From an uncultured Chitinophagales bacterium (GTDB taxonomy: Bacteria; Bacteroidota; Bacteroidia; Chitinophagales; JAHDHT01), in assembly GCA_938023075.1 (NCBI GenBank), contig CALHDG010000139.1:1-45979 (forward strand): DNA of 45,979 nt. Reading direction: 5' to 3'. Position 1 is the stretch's first letter, and every line of letters starts with the position of its first letter. Below, in pieces: positions 17,615-25,937 of the stretch. The notes beneath the pieces were generated by a model that saw only the letters and a program-made list of their open reading frames with translations, was not told where the DNA came from and searched no databases. Both the position numbers and the translations under genes were made by a program.

Positions 17615-20074
17615 CTGTATTCAACAAAAGAAATAGCCGCTGTTGTTAATGGCGAATTAGAGGGTGACGAAAAACTGTTGATTGAAAATTTGCTGTTAGA
17701 TAGTCGCAAATTTTCAACGGCAGGGCATACCATATTTATTGCACTTACCGGTCTTAATCACGACGGGCACCTATATATTCATGATTTAATAAATAAAGGT
17801 GTCGAGGTTTTTTTGGTGAATAAAAATGCAGATTTAGTTAAATTTGAAAACATCTGCTACATTAAAGTATCCGATACCTTAAAAGCCTTGCATCAGTTAG
17901 CGGCTCATCATAGGGCGCAGTATACAAACTTAACCGTTATGGGTATTACCGGTAGCAATGGTAAAACTATTGTAAAAGAGTGGTTGTACTATTTGTTGAA
18001 AGATCATTACAAAATTGTACGCAGTCCCCGAAGTTATAATTCTCAAATTGGGGTGCCTTTATCGGTTTGGCAAATACAGCCGCATCATAATCTGGCTATT
18101 TTTGAAGCAGGGATATCTCAAACAGATGAAATGCATGCTTTAGAAAAAATTATACAACCCAACATAGGTGTTTTAACCAATATAGGCACCGCTCACGATG
18201 CAGGATTTGAAAACAGCAAACAAAAGTTAGAAGAAAAAAGTAAACTGTTTACTAATGCAGATTATATAGTTTATGATAAAAGCAACCGCGTATTTAATCA
18301 ACACTTTAAAAATAATTTTGACACTAATTTAATTGGTTGGGGTACTTTAGATAATGCAGATTTAAAAATAGAACAAAGCTTAGTTAAAGAAAACGGAACC
18401 GAACTAAAAGTGGTTTGGCAAGGGGAGCAACACGATTTTTGGATTCCATTTACAGACCAAGCCTCTATTGATAATGCTATTGTTTGCTTAATTTGTGGTT
18501 TAAATTCTAATTTAGCTTTACCTCATTTAAAGGCAAAGTTAGCTGCCTTGCCGGTAATTGCCATGCATATGGAAATGAAAGCCGGACTAAACCAATGTAA
18601 CCTTATTAATGATAGTTACAGTAACGATCTCGAATCTCTAAATATCGCATTAGACTTTCTTTCGCGCCAAAGTATATATCCTTTCAAAACAGTTATCCTA
18701 TCTAATTTTGAAGAGAGTGGCTTAGAAACCGATGCCCTTCAGCTACACTTAATTAAATTATTAGAAAACAAAGGAATCAATCGTTTAATTGGTATTGGTT
18801 CTTTATACCAAAATTGGCCCCGCTCAAAAAGGGATACCATAGATTATATATTTTATAAAGATACTAATGAACTGCTTAAAGATCTAAAACACATCAACTT
18901 CGAAAAAGAAAATATATTAATAAAAGGATCACGTAAATTTGGCTTTGAAACCATCGTTGCCGCACTTTCAGAAAAAACCCATCAAACGTATTTAGAAGTT
19001 AATTTAAATGCCTTACAAAGCAACTTTAATTTATACAAAAGCCTACTAAAATCTACTACCAAAACCATGGTTATGGTAAAAGCATTTGCCTATGGAAGCG
19101 GTTTAATTGAAGTAGCAAAACTGTTAGAGTTTAATAAAATTAACTACTTGGCAGTGGCTTATGCCGATGAGGGGATAAAGCTGCGCGAGGCAGGTATTCA
19201 AACGCCCATAATGGTTATGAATACTTCACCCAACCAATGGGCATCACTGCTTAACTATAAGTTAGAACCTGAAATTTATTCTATACAGCACCTGAAAGCG
19301 TGGTTGAAATTTACTGGCAACTTGGTGAAATTTGAAGTGCCCATTCATTTAAAAATTGATACGGGTATGCATCGCTTAGGTATTTTACCTGATGAGATCG
19401 ATAGCTTGTGTCAACTCATTCAAAATCATAAATCTTTACAAATTGCCTCAGTGTTTTCACATCTTGCCGTAAGCCAAAATGAGGATGAAATTGATTTTAC
19501 CCATTATCAAATTAAACTGTTTGAACATATTGTTGAAAAAATACAACAAGTATACGATAAACCATTTTTACAACATATTTTAAATTCTGCCGGTATCATC
19601 AATTATACCGGTGCCCAATTTGATATGGTGCGTTTGGGTATCGGCTTATATGGAGTAGATACCAGCAAAAAATTAACCTTACAAAATGTGTTAACGCTTA
19701 AAAGCTACATCTCTCAAATAAAAGAAGTAAAAGAAGGCAGCACCATTGGTTATGATAGAAGCCGGGTGGCTTTTACTAATATGAAGTTAGCGGTAATAGG
19801 TATTGGTTATGCCGATGGTTTGGATAGACGCTACAGCAACGGAGTTGGTAGTGTTTTAATTGATAACGAGTTGGCACCAATAGTTGGAAAAGTTTGTATG
19901 GATATGGCAATTATTGACGTAACTAATATTACTAGTGTTTATGTAGGTAAAGAAGTCTTGATTTTTGGAAATGAATTTAACATTACACACGTAGCCGAAC
20001 AAATTAAAACTATACCCTACGAAATTATGAGTAGTATTTCTTCACGGGTAAAAAGAGTTTTTATACAAGAATAG
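17615..20074 (+). CDS. Bifunctional MurF ligase / alanine racemase
   Basis: A fusion found across Bacteroidota. The N-terminal half (about 1-450) is MurF, which adds D-Ala-D-Ala to UDP-MurNAc-tripeptide using ATP (P-loop GITGSNGKT near 114-119). The C-terminal half (about 457-819) is a PLP-dependent alanine racemase that supplies D-alanine: PLP Lys in MVKAFAYGSG (near 489) and the catalytic Tyr region GIGYADGLDRRYSNG (near 733). There is no ATG start. The conserved MurF N-terminus (YSTKEIAAVVNGEL) extends upstream to a CTG at 17615, and an in-frame TAA sits directly before that CTG. The alternative, TTG 17678, would cut 21 residues off the conserved domain. Function is certain; the start is not. 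Confidence 0.9.
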   Translation: MYSTKEIAAVVNGELEGDEKLLIENLLLDSRKFSTAGHTIFIALTGLNHDGHLYIHDLINKGVEVFLVNKNADLVKFENICYIKVSDTLKALHQLAAHHRAQYTNLTVMGITGSNGKTIVKEWLYYLLKDHYKIVRSPRSYNSQIGVPLSVWQIQPHHNLAIFEAGISQTDEMHALEKIIQPNIGVLTNIGTAHDAGFENSKQKLEEKSKLFTNADYIVYDKSNRVFNQHFKNNFDTNLIGWGTLDNADLKIEQSLVKENGTELKVVWQGEQHDFWIPFTDQASIDNAIVCLICGLNSNLALPHLKAKLAALPVIAMHMEMKAGLNQCNLINDSYSNDLESLNIALDFLSRQSIYPFKTVILSNFEESGLETDALQLHLIKLLENKGINRLIGIGSLYQNWPRSKRDTIDYIFYKDTNELLKDLKHINFEKENILIKGSRKFGFETIVAALSEKTHQTYLEVNLNALQSNFNLYKSLLKSTTKTMVMVKAFAYGSGLIEVAKLLEFNKINYLAVAYADEGIKLREAGIQTPIMVMNTSPNQWASLLNYKLEPEIYSIQHLKAWLKFTGNLVKFEVPIHLKIDTGMHRLGILPDEIDSLCQLIQNHKSLQIASVFSHLAVSQNEDEIDFTHYQIKLFEHIVEKIQQVYDKPFLQHILNSAGIINYTGAQFDMVRLGIGLYGVDTSKKLTLQNVLTLKSYISQIKEVKEGSTIGYDRSRVAFTNMKLAVIGIGYADGLDRRYSNGVGSVLIDNELAPIVGKVCMDMAIIDVTNITSVYVGKEVLIFGNEFNITHVAEQIKTIPYEIMSSISSRVKRVFIQE

Positions 20075-20081
20075 CCTTTTG

Positions 20082-20238
20082 GGAATGCGGAGAACATAAA
20101 TCTACTTTTTATGTCGAAGCCATTTTTTGATAGACGAGGCGAAAAACGTAGTCTTAGTGGCGCTAAGACGAGGTTTTTCAACGAAGTATATCGAAAAATA
20201 GCAAATACATAAATGTAAATTTATTTTTGTAGCATTCC
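20082..20238 (+). repeat. Family-1 fold-back repeat, copy D
   Basis: It begins 8 bp after the murF-alr stop. Ends GGAATGC (20082-20088) and GCATTCC (20232-20238) are inverted. The core TTTTTTGATAGACGAGGCGA, GTAGTCTTAGTGG and GAAGTATATCGAAAAATAGC match copy B. The apex is a strong hairpin: GTCTTAG (20151-20157), loop TGGCG, CTAAGAC (20163-20169). It would lie in the 3' UTR of murF-alr. Confidence 0.85.
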
Positions 20239-20423
20239 GTAAATAAATCAACTTATGTAAGTTTTTGTACAAGCACTCTAAAAAAAACAAAAAATAGTTG
20301 CTAATCTTAAAAAGATAATCTATCTTTATTTTATAATTACTTACCATAATTTAAAGGTAAGTTTTGTTCATAAAAATATTGGCTAAGCAAAAAAACTCAA
20401 CATTCATTAAATTGGTGATTGCG

Positions 20424-20563
20424 CAAAGGTAGTAGGGCGGGCCTCAATCTTAGACTTGTCAGATTTTTTGATTTTTTTCAAAAACAAGGGGATTACCAAT
20501 AACCGGCGGCTTCTCCAAGCCTGTAGTTACGGGTTTGACGCTTCCCTCTATTTTTATGAACTC
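20424..20563 (-). other. GC-richer intergenic island, possible remnant or structured RNA
   Basis: This stretch stands out from AT-rich surroundings. GGCTT-CTCC-AAGCC (20508-20521) is a perfect hairpin. On the minus strand a frame of about 34 codons lacking any start codon reads EGSVKPVTTGLEKPPVIG and ends at TGA 20459-20461; then TACCTTTG, a perfect -7 box, lies at 20431-20424 facing left. It may be a repeat copy, a gene remnant or an RNA. No family can be named. Confidence 0.3.
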
Positions 20564-20581
20564 TTTTCTTTACAAGTTTAT

Positions 20582-20763
20582 CTAAACCATAAAGTTACAT
20601 TACATCTTAGCATCGTTTTTTTTGAAGCGAAACCTTGCAACATTATATTAGGTTCGGTCCCGCTTTCCGCTCAAATGCCATTTCCCTGCGCTGCAAAAGC
20701 CTTGCAAAATGGCATAACCGCTGCAATCGGGGCTAGTTTAAAAACGCCGGTTCTTCGTACAAA
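20582..20763 (-). ncRNA. Family-2 structured 3' element, copy 1
   Basis: On the minus strand, 60-90 bp past the stop of the metalloprotease gene. The core (20736-20655) reads CTAGCCCCGATTGCAGCGG, then ATGCCATTT paired with AAATGGCAT, then TTGAGCGGAAAGCGGG; CCCG at the start can pair with CGGG at the end. GGTTTCGCTTCAAAAAAAA follows. It matches copy 2 from GTACGAAGAACCG to CTTTATGGTTTAG. Likely a transcribed 3'-UTR structure. A plus-strand frame across it is not a gene. Confidence 0.7.
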
Positions 20764-20825
20764 GAAAAAAGAAGGCTGTTGAAAACAGCGAAGTATGAAC
20801 CTAATATAATATATTGTGATATGCT

Positions 20826-21518
20826 TTATGGAGCCTGATACAATGGATTTTTGTCAATCAAATCAACAATCTGTTTTGGGGAAAGATACCGGTCACCTCT
20901 CCCATCCTCAATATGTAAATCATGAACTTCTTTGCTCCATGCTAATAATTGATAGCCTAATCCATGATTAATGGTCATTTTATCAGTATTATTTTCTGTA
21001 GTGATGATGTCTTTTTCTCTAATGTAATGCAAACCAAATTTGAGCAGTCCGGTAAAGTTTAAATCTTGATAATCTACAATGTGTGCTAACTCATGACCAA
21101 GTACCCCAATTTGCGCATTGTATGATAAGTTCACTAAACGGGTACTTTCTAAACCTTTTTTGGTTTGGGTAGATATGGTGATTATATACTTCCTGCTGTT
21201 GGGTTTTTTGAAAACGGAGCTAAAAGATGGACTTGAAGAATGCGCGACCTTCCTCTTTTTAAACTGAAACTCAATTTGTTCATTTTTTAGTTCAGGAAAA
21301 TGGGACAATGCAACTAAGGCTTGAAGCTCAAAACCTGCAGGTAAGGTTTTGTAATTTCCAAATTCCTCTAAAAGTTTATCATAACGAAGTAAATCTTTAG
21401 CTTTAATATACTTTTTTGTTGGTGTATTTGGTGTTGTATATAATTGATGAAACGCATTGAAGTTGGAGGTAACAGAAAATAAAGAAGCAATACCGCATAA
21501 GAGAATTGTATTTTTCAT
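20826..21518 (-). CDS. Putative exported zinc metalloprotease (HExxH)
   Basis: I do not recognise a named family. The 230-residue protein starts with a signal-peptide-like segment (ILLCGIASLFSVTS, residues 4-17). A zinc-binding HExxH motif lies at HELAHIVDYQD (about residue 142). About 30 residues later comes TTENNTD and then KMTINHGLGYQLLAW; an acidic residue there could be the third zinc ligand. Together these suggest an active gluzincin-type peptidase acting outside the cytoplasm. Upstream is a perfect TATATTTG box (21561-21568); downstream lies family-2 copy 1. Peptidase activity is inferred from the motif only. Confidence 0.75.
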   Translation of the reverse strand: MKNTILLCGIASLFSVTSNFNAFHQLYTTPNTPTKKYIKAKDLLRYDKLLEEFGNYKTLPAGFELQALVALSHFPELKNEQIEFQFKKRKVAHSSSPSFSSVFKKPNSRKYIITISTQTKKGLESTRLVNLSYNAQIGVLGHELAHIVDYQDLNFTGLLKFGLHYIREKDIITTENNTDKMTINHGLGYQLLAWSKEVHDLHIEDGRGDRYLSPKQIVDLIDKNPLYQAP

Positions 21519-21560
21519 AACTCATTAATCTTTTCAAGATGTACTTTTTGCTTTTCGAAT

Positions 21561-21568
21561 CAAATATA
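21561..21568 (-). promoter_or_regulatory. Bacteroidota -7 box before the metalloprotease gene
   Basis: TATATTTG on the minus strand fits TAnnTTTG exactly, 42 bp before the ATG at 21518. No well-spaced TTG upstream element was found. Confidence 0.45.
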
Positions 21569-21605
21569 AATTGTATTTTCGAAGCTAATATAAATCAACG
21601 TAAAA

Positions 21606-22505
21606 TTGGGGAAAATATTAATAACCGGAGTAACAGGTTTAGTTGGTCAACATCTTGCCAAAACATTAGTTGAAGAAGGAAAAGAAATTGTTGGACTATC
21701 CAGAAAAGAAAACTTAAATGCAGACATACCACTTTATAAATGGAACATTAAAGAAGCTTTTGTAGATGAGCGGGCTTTGCAAGGGGTAGATACCATCGTT
21801 CATTTAGCAGGAGCTTCAATTGCCGAAAAACATTGGACTTACAAACAAAAAGAATTAATTTACAATAGCCGTATCCATTCTACCAATTTATTGGCGAACA
21901 CTATTATTGAGAATGACTTGCCCGTTAAAACCTTTATTAGTGCGAGTGCTATTGGTATTTATGGCAATAGAGGGGAAGAATGGCTATGTGAAGAATCAAG
22001 CCCTGAAAAAAATTGGTTGGCACGGGTTTGTGCCGATTGGGAAGCTGCCCTAGAGCCCTTAACGGAATGGGGTTTAAGAACGGCTTGTGCGCGCATTGGC
22101 ATTGTGTTGGCAAAAAATGGCGGCGCCTTAAGCAAAATGTTACCGCCCATTAAAAAAGGAATTAATCCAGTATTGGGCAGTGGTGAACAAATTTACTCGT
22201 GGATTCACATTGATGATTTAACGGGTATTTTTATGCACCTCGTTAATCAGCCAAATTTACTCGGTACTTTTAATGCAGTAGCTCCTAATCCGGTGCCCTT
22301 CAAAACCTTTGTCAAAAGTATAGAAAATGCTTTGGGTAAAAAAACGATTAAGCCGCCTACTCCAAAATTTGCCTTGCGCTTTGCTATGGGCGAAATGTCG
22401 CAGATAGTTTTAGACAGTGCTAAAGTAAGTGCCGATAAAATTATAGAGAAAGGATATGTTTTTCAATATCCGGAGTTGGATGAGGCGATGCAGGCTGTTT
22501 TGTAA
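21606..22505 (+). CDS. TIGR01777-type SDR (NAD-dependent epimerase-like) protein
   Basis: A 299-residue extended short-chain dehydrogenase-like protein of the YfcH/TIGR01777 group. The nucleotide-binding motif GVTGLVG lies at residues 8-14. Typical blocks follow: VDTIVHLAGASIAEKHWT, SASAIGIYGNRGEEWL (with Tyr of the YxxxK position changed in this group), and YSWIHIDDLTGIF. The biochemical role of the family is not well defined. The start is TTG at 21606, since an in-frame TAA lies 15 bp upstream and no ATG intervenes, while the protein begins exactly as relatives do (GKILITG). It is divergent from the metalloprotease gene, sharing an 87-bp gap. Confidence 0.88.
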   Translation: MGKILITGVTGLVGQHLAKTLVEEGKEIVGLSRKENLNADIPLYKWNIKEAFVDERALQGVDTIVHLAGASIAEKHWTYKQKELIYNSRIHSTNLLANTIIENDLPVKTFISASAIGIYGNRGEEWLCEESSPEKNWLARVCADWEAALEPLTEWGLRTACARIGIVLAKNGGALSKMLPPIKKGINPVLGSGEQIYSWIHIDDLTGIFMHLVNQPNLLGTFNAVAPNPVPFKTFVKSIENALGKKTIKPPTPKFALRFAMGEMSQIVLDSAKVSADKIIEKGYVFQYPELDEAMQAVL

Positions 22506-22635
22506 GTTGTAAGCTATCCGTTTTAAAACTGGACACATATGAAAATCAGATAGTTATGATATTTCATAAATTTAAACACTCATAAATAACATTTGTCATA
22601 TTGAGATTCGCTACCTATCTAAGCTCAGGCACCCA

Positions 22636-22784
22636 CGTCATACTGAGATTTATGGAGCGAAGTGGAATAAATGCTCAGTATCTCTCAACTACTTCAACTA
22701 ATGTTAGCTTAACCAATACTTCTTTCAATCTGACAGATTCTGAGCAAGCTACTTCACTTCGTGTAGCATCTTCTCAGAATGACG
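22636..22784. repeat. Imperfect inverted repeat of the TCATNCTGAG type
   Basis: CGTCATACTGAG (22636-22647) is answered by CTCAGAATGACG (22773-22784), 11 of 12 bases complementary; inside, GAGCGAAGTG and CACTTCGTG also oppose. I recall CTGAG...GCGAAGT repeats as common in Bacteroidota intergenic DNA (from memory, unchecked). The 71-codon frame across it is not a gene. The rest of the 320-bp gap shows nothing. Confidence 0.5.
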
Positions 22785-22825
22785 ATTTTTGTATGGATTT
22801 AAACACATTACTTTAACTGTTTAAC

Positions 22826-24235
22826 CTAAACATGCAAAGCCCGATTCTCCGTAGCAGCTAAACAAGCCTCTTTCATCGCCTCAGTAAAAGTTGGGTGGGC
22901 GTGGCTCATTCTCGAAACATCTTCGGCACTGGCACGAAACTCCATGGCAACCACGGCTTCGGCAATCAAATCGGCAATGCGCGGACCAATCATATGGACA
23001 CCCAAAATTTCATCGGTGGTTTGGTCGGCTAATACTTTTATAAAACCATCGGTATCCATACTGGCGCGTGCCCTGCCACTCGCTTTAAATGGGAAAGCCC
23101 CCGTTTTGTAAGCTACTCCTTTGTCTTTCAATTGTTCTTCGGTATACCCAACTCCGGCAACTTCGGGCCAAGTATACACCACTCCCGGAATTAAGTTATA
23201 GTTGATATGTGGCTTTTGTCCCGCAATGGTTTCTGCTACAAACACGCCTTCTTCTTCGGCTTTATGGGCTAACATGGCTCCTTTTACTACATCTCCAATG
23301 GCATAAATGCCACTTGTTGAAGTTTCTAAATGTTCATCGGTTACAATACGGCGTTTGTCATCTAAAGCAACATCCACATTCTTCAAGCCTAAATTATCTG
23401 TATACGGTCTTCTGCCAATGGAAACCAAACAATAGTCTGCCTTAAAATCAACTGCTTCGCCTTTTTTATTTTCTGCAGTTACCGTTACCGATTTTGCGTT
23501 TGCTTTTACCCCTACTACTTTATGGCTTAAATGGAAGTCAACGCCCAATCCTCTTTTCATTACTTTTAGCAACTCTTTACCCAAGGCTTTATCCATGCCA
23601 GGAATAATATGATCCAAATATTCAACAACCGTAACCTTAGTACCTAAACGAGCATATACCGAACTCATTTCCATACCAATTACGCCACCACCAATCACTA
23701 TCATGGTTTTGGGCACGGCTTCTAACTCCAATGCCTCTGTAGAGGTAATCACTCTTTTTTTATCAATTTCAATAAAAGGTAAAGAAGCCGGTTTGCTGCC
23801 GGTGGCAATTATGGTTTTGTCCGTAGTAATTTCTTTTTGATTTTTTCCATCATCAATAACTATAGTGTTTTTATCTTTAAACGAACCATGCCCGGTATGC
23901 ACGTCAATTTTATTTTTCTTCATTAAAAAATCGATGCCTTTAGTAGTCTGTTCCACTACACCTCTCTTTCGGTTCACCATTTGCTTAAAATCTACCTTTA
24001 AATCACTTACTTGTATACCGTGTTCTGCAAATTGATGAGCGGCTTGGTGATAATGTTCCGACGAATCTAACAAGGCTTTTGATGGAATGCAACCCACATT
24101 TAAGCAAGTGCCTCCGAGGGTAGGATACCGCTCAATAATAGCCGTTTTTAAACCCAATTGCGCACAACGGATTGCTGCCACATAACCACCAGGACCTGAG
24201 CCAATAACCGTTACATCGTATTTATTTTCTGACAT
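22826..24235 (-). CDS. lpdA: Dihydrolipoyl dehydrogenase (E3)
   Basis: An FAD enzyme that reoxidises dihydrolipoamide with NAD+ in the pyruvate and 2-oxoglutarate dehydrogenase complexes and glycine cleavage. At 469 residues it is standard length. FAD-binding GSGPGG is at 12-17, the redox disulphide C44/C49 in GGTCLNVGCIPSKA, NAD-binding GGGVIGMEM near 180, AIGDVVKGAMLAHKAEEEG near 315, and the catalytic His-Glu pair in SHAHPTFTEAMKEA near the end. It stands alone, with no E1 or E2 genes beside it, so which complex it serves is unknown; in many bacteria one E3 serves all. A TATCTTTG promoter box lies 30 bp upstream. Confidence 0.97.
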   Translation of the reverse strand: MSENKYDVTVIGSGPGGYVAAIRCAQLGLKTAIIERYPTLGGTCLNVGCIPSKALLDSSEHYHQAAHQFAEHGIQVSDLKVDFKQMVNRKRGVVEQTTKGIDFLMKKNKIDVHTGHGSFKDKNTIVIDDGKNQKEITTDKTIIATGSKPASLPFIEIDKKRVITSTEALELEAVPKTMIVIGGGVIGMEMSSVYARLGTKVTVVEYLDHIIPGMDKALGKELLKVMKRGLGVDFHLSHKVVGVKANAKSVTVTAENKKGEAVDFKADYCLVSIGRRPYTDNLGLKNVDVALDDKRRIVTDEHLETSTSGIYAIGDVVKGAMLAHKAEEEGVFVAETIAGQKPHINYNLIPGVVYTWPEVAGVGYTEEQLKDKGVAYKTGAFPFKASGRARASMDTDGFIKVLADQTTDEILGVHMIGPRIADLIAEAVVAMEFRASAEDVSRMSHAHPTFTEAMKEACLAATENRALHV

Positions 24236-24264
24236 TTATTTGTATTTCAAATTTTGAATGATGG

Positions 24265-24272
24265 CAAAGATA
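24265..24272 (-). promoter_or_regulatory. Bacteroidota -7 box before lpdA
   Basis: TATCTTTG on the minus strand fits TAnnTTTG exactly, ending 30 bp before the ATG at 24235, which leaves a short leader. Confidence 0.5.
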
Positions 24273-24622
24273 TAAGTTCTGTTGGAATTTGTTATTGTAC
24301 TATCCGAACAAGGTATGAAAATCGCATAAAATTTTTTATGGCAATACTGAACTCTATGTGAGCGAAAATTTGGTATTAGATTTAATCAATACTGAGAAAA
24401 CTCCAAAGGAGTGGTACAATTTCCGTTATTCAGTAGTGAAAATACAGTGATATAATATTGGTTAATCCACGTTCAATGCCAAAAAATGCTACTCACCTTT
24501 CAACACTCTATAAACTTCCCTTTAATTGCTTACTAAATTTTGTAACAATTTCTCAATTGCTTCGGTATATTTTTATAGAGTGAAAAATGTTTTACAAACT
24601 TTATTAAAAAGCGAATTATAAT

Positions 24623-24630
24623 TACCTTTG
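24623..24630 (+). promoter_or_regulatory. Bacteroidota -7 box before the AlkD-like gene
   Basis: TACCTTTG fits TAnnTTTG exactly, 33 bp before the ATG at 24664. The rest of the 428-bp divergent gap (24273-24622) shows no gene, no repeat copy and no further clear signal. Confidence 0.5.
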
Positions 24631-24663
24631 CAGTCAACATAAACCAATTTAAAATTTTATCTA

Positions 24664-25392
24664 ATGGGTAGTATCACCATAAAAATGACCGTTCCCGAAA
24701 TTTTGGCAGAACTGGAAACCTACGCCAATGAGAATACCAAGCGAGTGCATATGAAACACGGTGCTCGCGAACCAATTTTTGGCGTAAAAGTATCTGACTT
24801 AAAACGGATACAACGCAAAGTGAAAAAAGATCATGAGGTAGCTTTAGAGCTGTATGATACAGGTAATTCTGATGCTATGTATTTAGCAGGACTAATTGCC
24901 GATGAAAACCGGATGACCAAAAAGAATTTACGTAAATGGGTAGAAAATGCCTACTGGTATATGGTAAGCGAATATACCGTAGCATGGATTACCGCAGAAA
25001 GTTGTTACGGCTTTGAATTAGGCTTAGAATGGATTGAATCGGACGACGAAATGATTGCGGCAGCCGGTTGGTCAACCTTAGCTAATTTGGTTGCAGTGCG
25101 CTTAGACTCTCAGTTAGATATTAAAGCTTTCGACAAGTTACTCAAAAGAGTAGCCAAAGAAATTCATAAAGCACCCAACAGAGTGCGTTATACGATGAAT
25201 GGTTTTGTAATTGCCGTTGGCACTTGTTTAGCACCTTTAACCGACAAAGCCAAAGTTGTTGCCGAAAAAATTGGTAAAGTGGAAGTAGATATGGCTGGCA
25301 CTGCTTGCCGTGTACCACTAGCTACCGAATATATTGACAAGGTTGCCGATATGGGGCGCATTGGTAAAAAGAAGAAGACGGCTCGTTGTTAA
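24664..25392 (+). CDS. DNA alkylation repair protein, AlkD-like HEAT repeat
   Basis: A 242-residue all-helical protein of the DNA_alkylation family, whose studied members (AlkC/AlkD) remove N3- and N7-alkylated purines as base-excision glycosylases. Family blocks include HGAREPIFGVKVSDLKRI, YLAGLIADENRMTKKNLRKW, MVSEYTVAWITAES and the end MGRIGKKKKTARC, which is characteristic for this Bacteroidota subgroup. No catalytic residues can be assigned with confidence, so activity is inferred from family. It has its own promoter-like box and is followed directly by repeat copy E. It precedes polA on the same strand, but the 545-bp gap and the separate polA promoter argue against an operon. Confidence 0.85.
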   Translation: MGSITIKMTVPEILAELETYANENTKRVHMKHGAREPIFGVKVSDLKRIQRKVKKDHEVALELYDTGNSDAMYLAGLIADENRMTKKNLRKWVENAYWYMVSEYTVAWITAESCYGFELGLEWIESDDEMIAAAGWSTLANLVAVRLDSQLDIKAFDKLLKRVAKEIHKAPNRVRYTMNGFVIAVGTCLAPLTDKAKVVAEKIGKVEVDMAGTACRVPLATEYIDKVADMGRIGKKKKTARC

Positions 25393-25800
25393 GCAATGCT
25401 ACAAAAACAAATTTACCATCTGTTTAGACTCTTTTTCTACTTGAGTTTGTTGAAAAGCCTTAGCTTAAGTGCTATGAACTAAATAAACTGATGTATTTTT
25501 CATTGGCTAAAATTGAATTTGATTTACTGCATTCGAGCACTTTAGGTGTTACATTTAGGTAGTTAATCAATTTATTTTAATTGAACTCCGTAGAATCAAC
25601 ACTTTGATTAACTTTTTGCTGTATCGCTCCTACGGATATGCACTAATTTTTTAACATTTTAGGCTACCAAGCTGTCATCCTTATGGGATTATCTTTTTGC
25701 AAAAGATTTATAATGAATGTTATAGCATCAAACTTAATGTCTACGTTATCGCCTCGCCTATCAAAAATAGTTTTTCATAAAAAAAGATTAATTTCCAATA
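25393..25800 (-). repeat. Family-1 fold-back repeat, copy E, split by inserted DNA
   Basis: The left half (25393-25480) starts at the alkD-like stop codon: GCAATGCTACAAAAACAAAT then TTACCATCTG, GTTGAAAAGCCTTAGCTTAAG. The right half (about 25739-25800) has TCTACGTTATCGCCTCGCCT and ATCAAAAATAG, as in copy A. Between them lie about 258 bp found in no other copy, containing another repeat type. So the copy is either interrupted or a chance pairing of two remnants. Confidence 0.6.
25587..25700. repeat. Second repeat type nested inside copy E
   Basis: TCCGTAG (25587-25593) and CTACGGA (25630-25636) form inverted arms around an AATCAA-CACT-TTGATT hairpin; GCTGTCATCCTTATGGGAT follows. I recall CCGTAGGA/GGGATGACAG repeats from Bacteroidota intergenic DNA, but cannot verify this. 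No coding capacity. Confidence 0.45.
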
Positions 25801-25880
25801 TAACAATTTTACAATCAATCCTTCAAAACTCCAAAGTTTATTGACTGATTTTACTCTTTTGTAATGTTATGGAAACCCAC

Positions 25881-25910
25881 TTGCAAAGCCCCACCATTTT
25901 TCTAACTTTG
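25881..25910 (+). promoter_or_regulatory. Bacteroidota promoter for polA
   Basis: TTG (25881-25883), 19 bp spacer, TAACTTTG (25903-25910): both boxes and the spacing fit the TTG-N19-TAnnTTTG consensus. Transcription would start near 25917, which places it inside the longest possible polA frame and supports ATG 25938 as the start. Confidence 0.7.
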
Positions 25911-25937
25911 AGCAAATCAATTATAGGTTTCAATATT

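Noticed and set aside
20102-20347. 81-codon minus-strand frame
   Set aside because: It runs through repeat copy D and AT-rich DNA, with no recognisable protein features.
20456-20782. 108-codon plus-strand frame
   Set aside because: It is antisense to family-2 copy 1 and the GC-richer island; the composition is not protein-like.
22601-22816. 71-codon plus-strand frame
   Set aside because: It translates the TCATNCTGAG inverted repeat; Ser/Thr-rich low-complexity product.
25869-25937. N-terminal extension of polA
   Set aside because: A TTG-N19-TAACTTTG promoter lies inside it and the polymerase I N-terminus begins at 25938.
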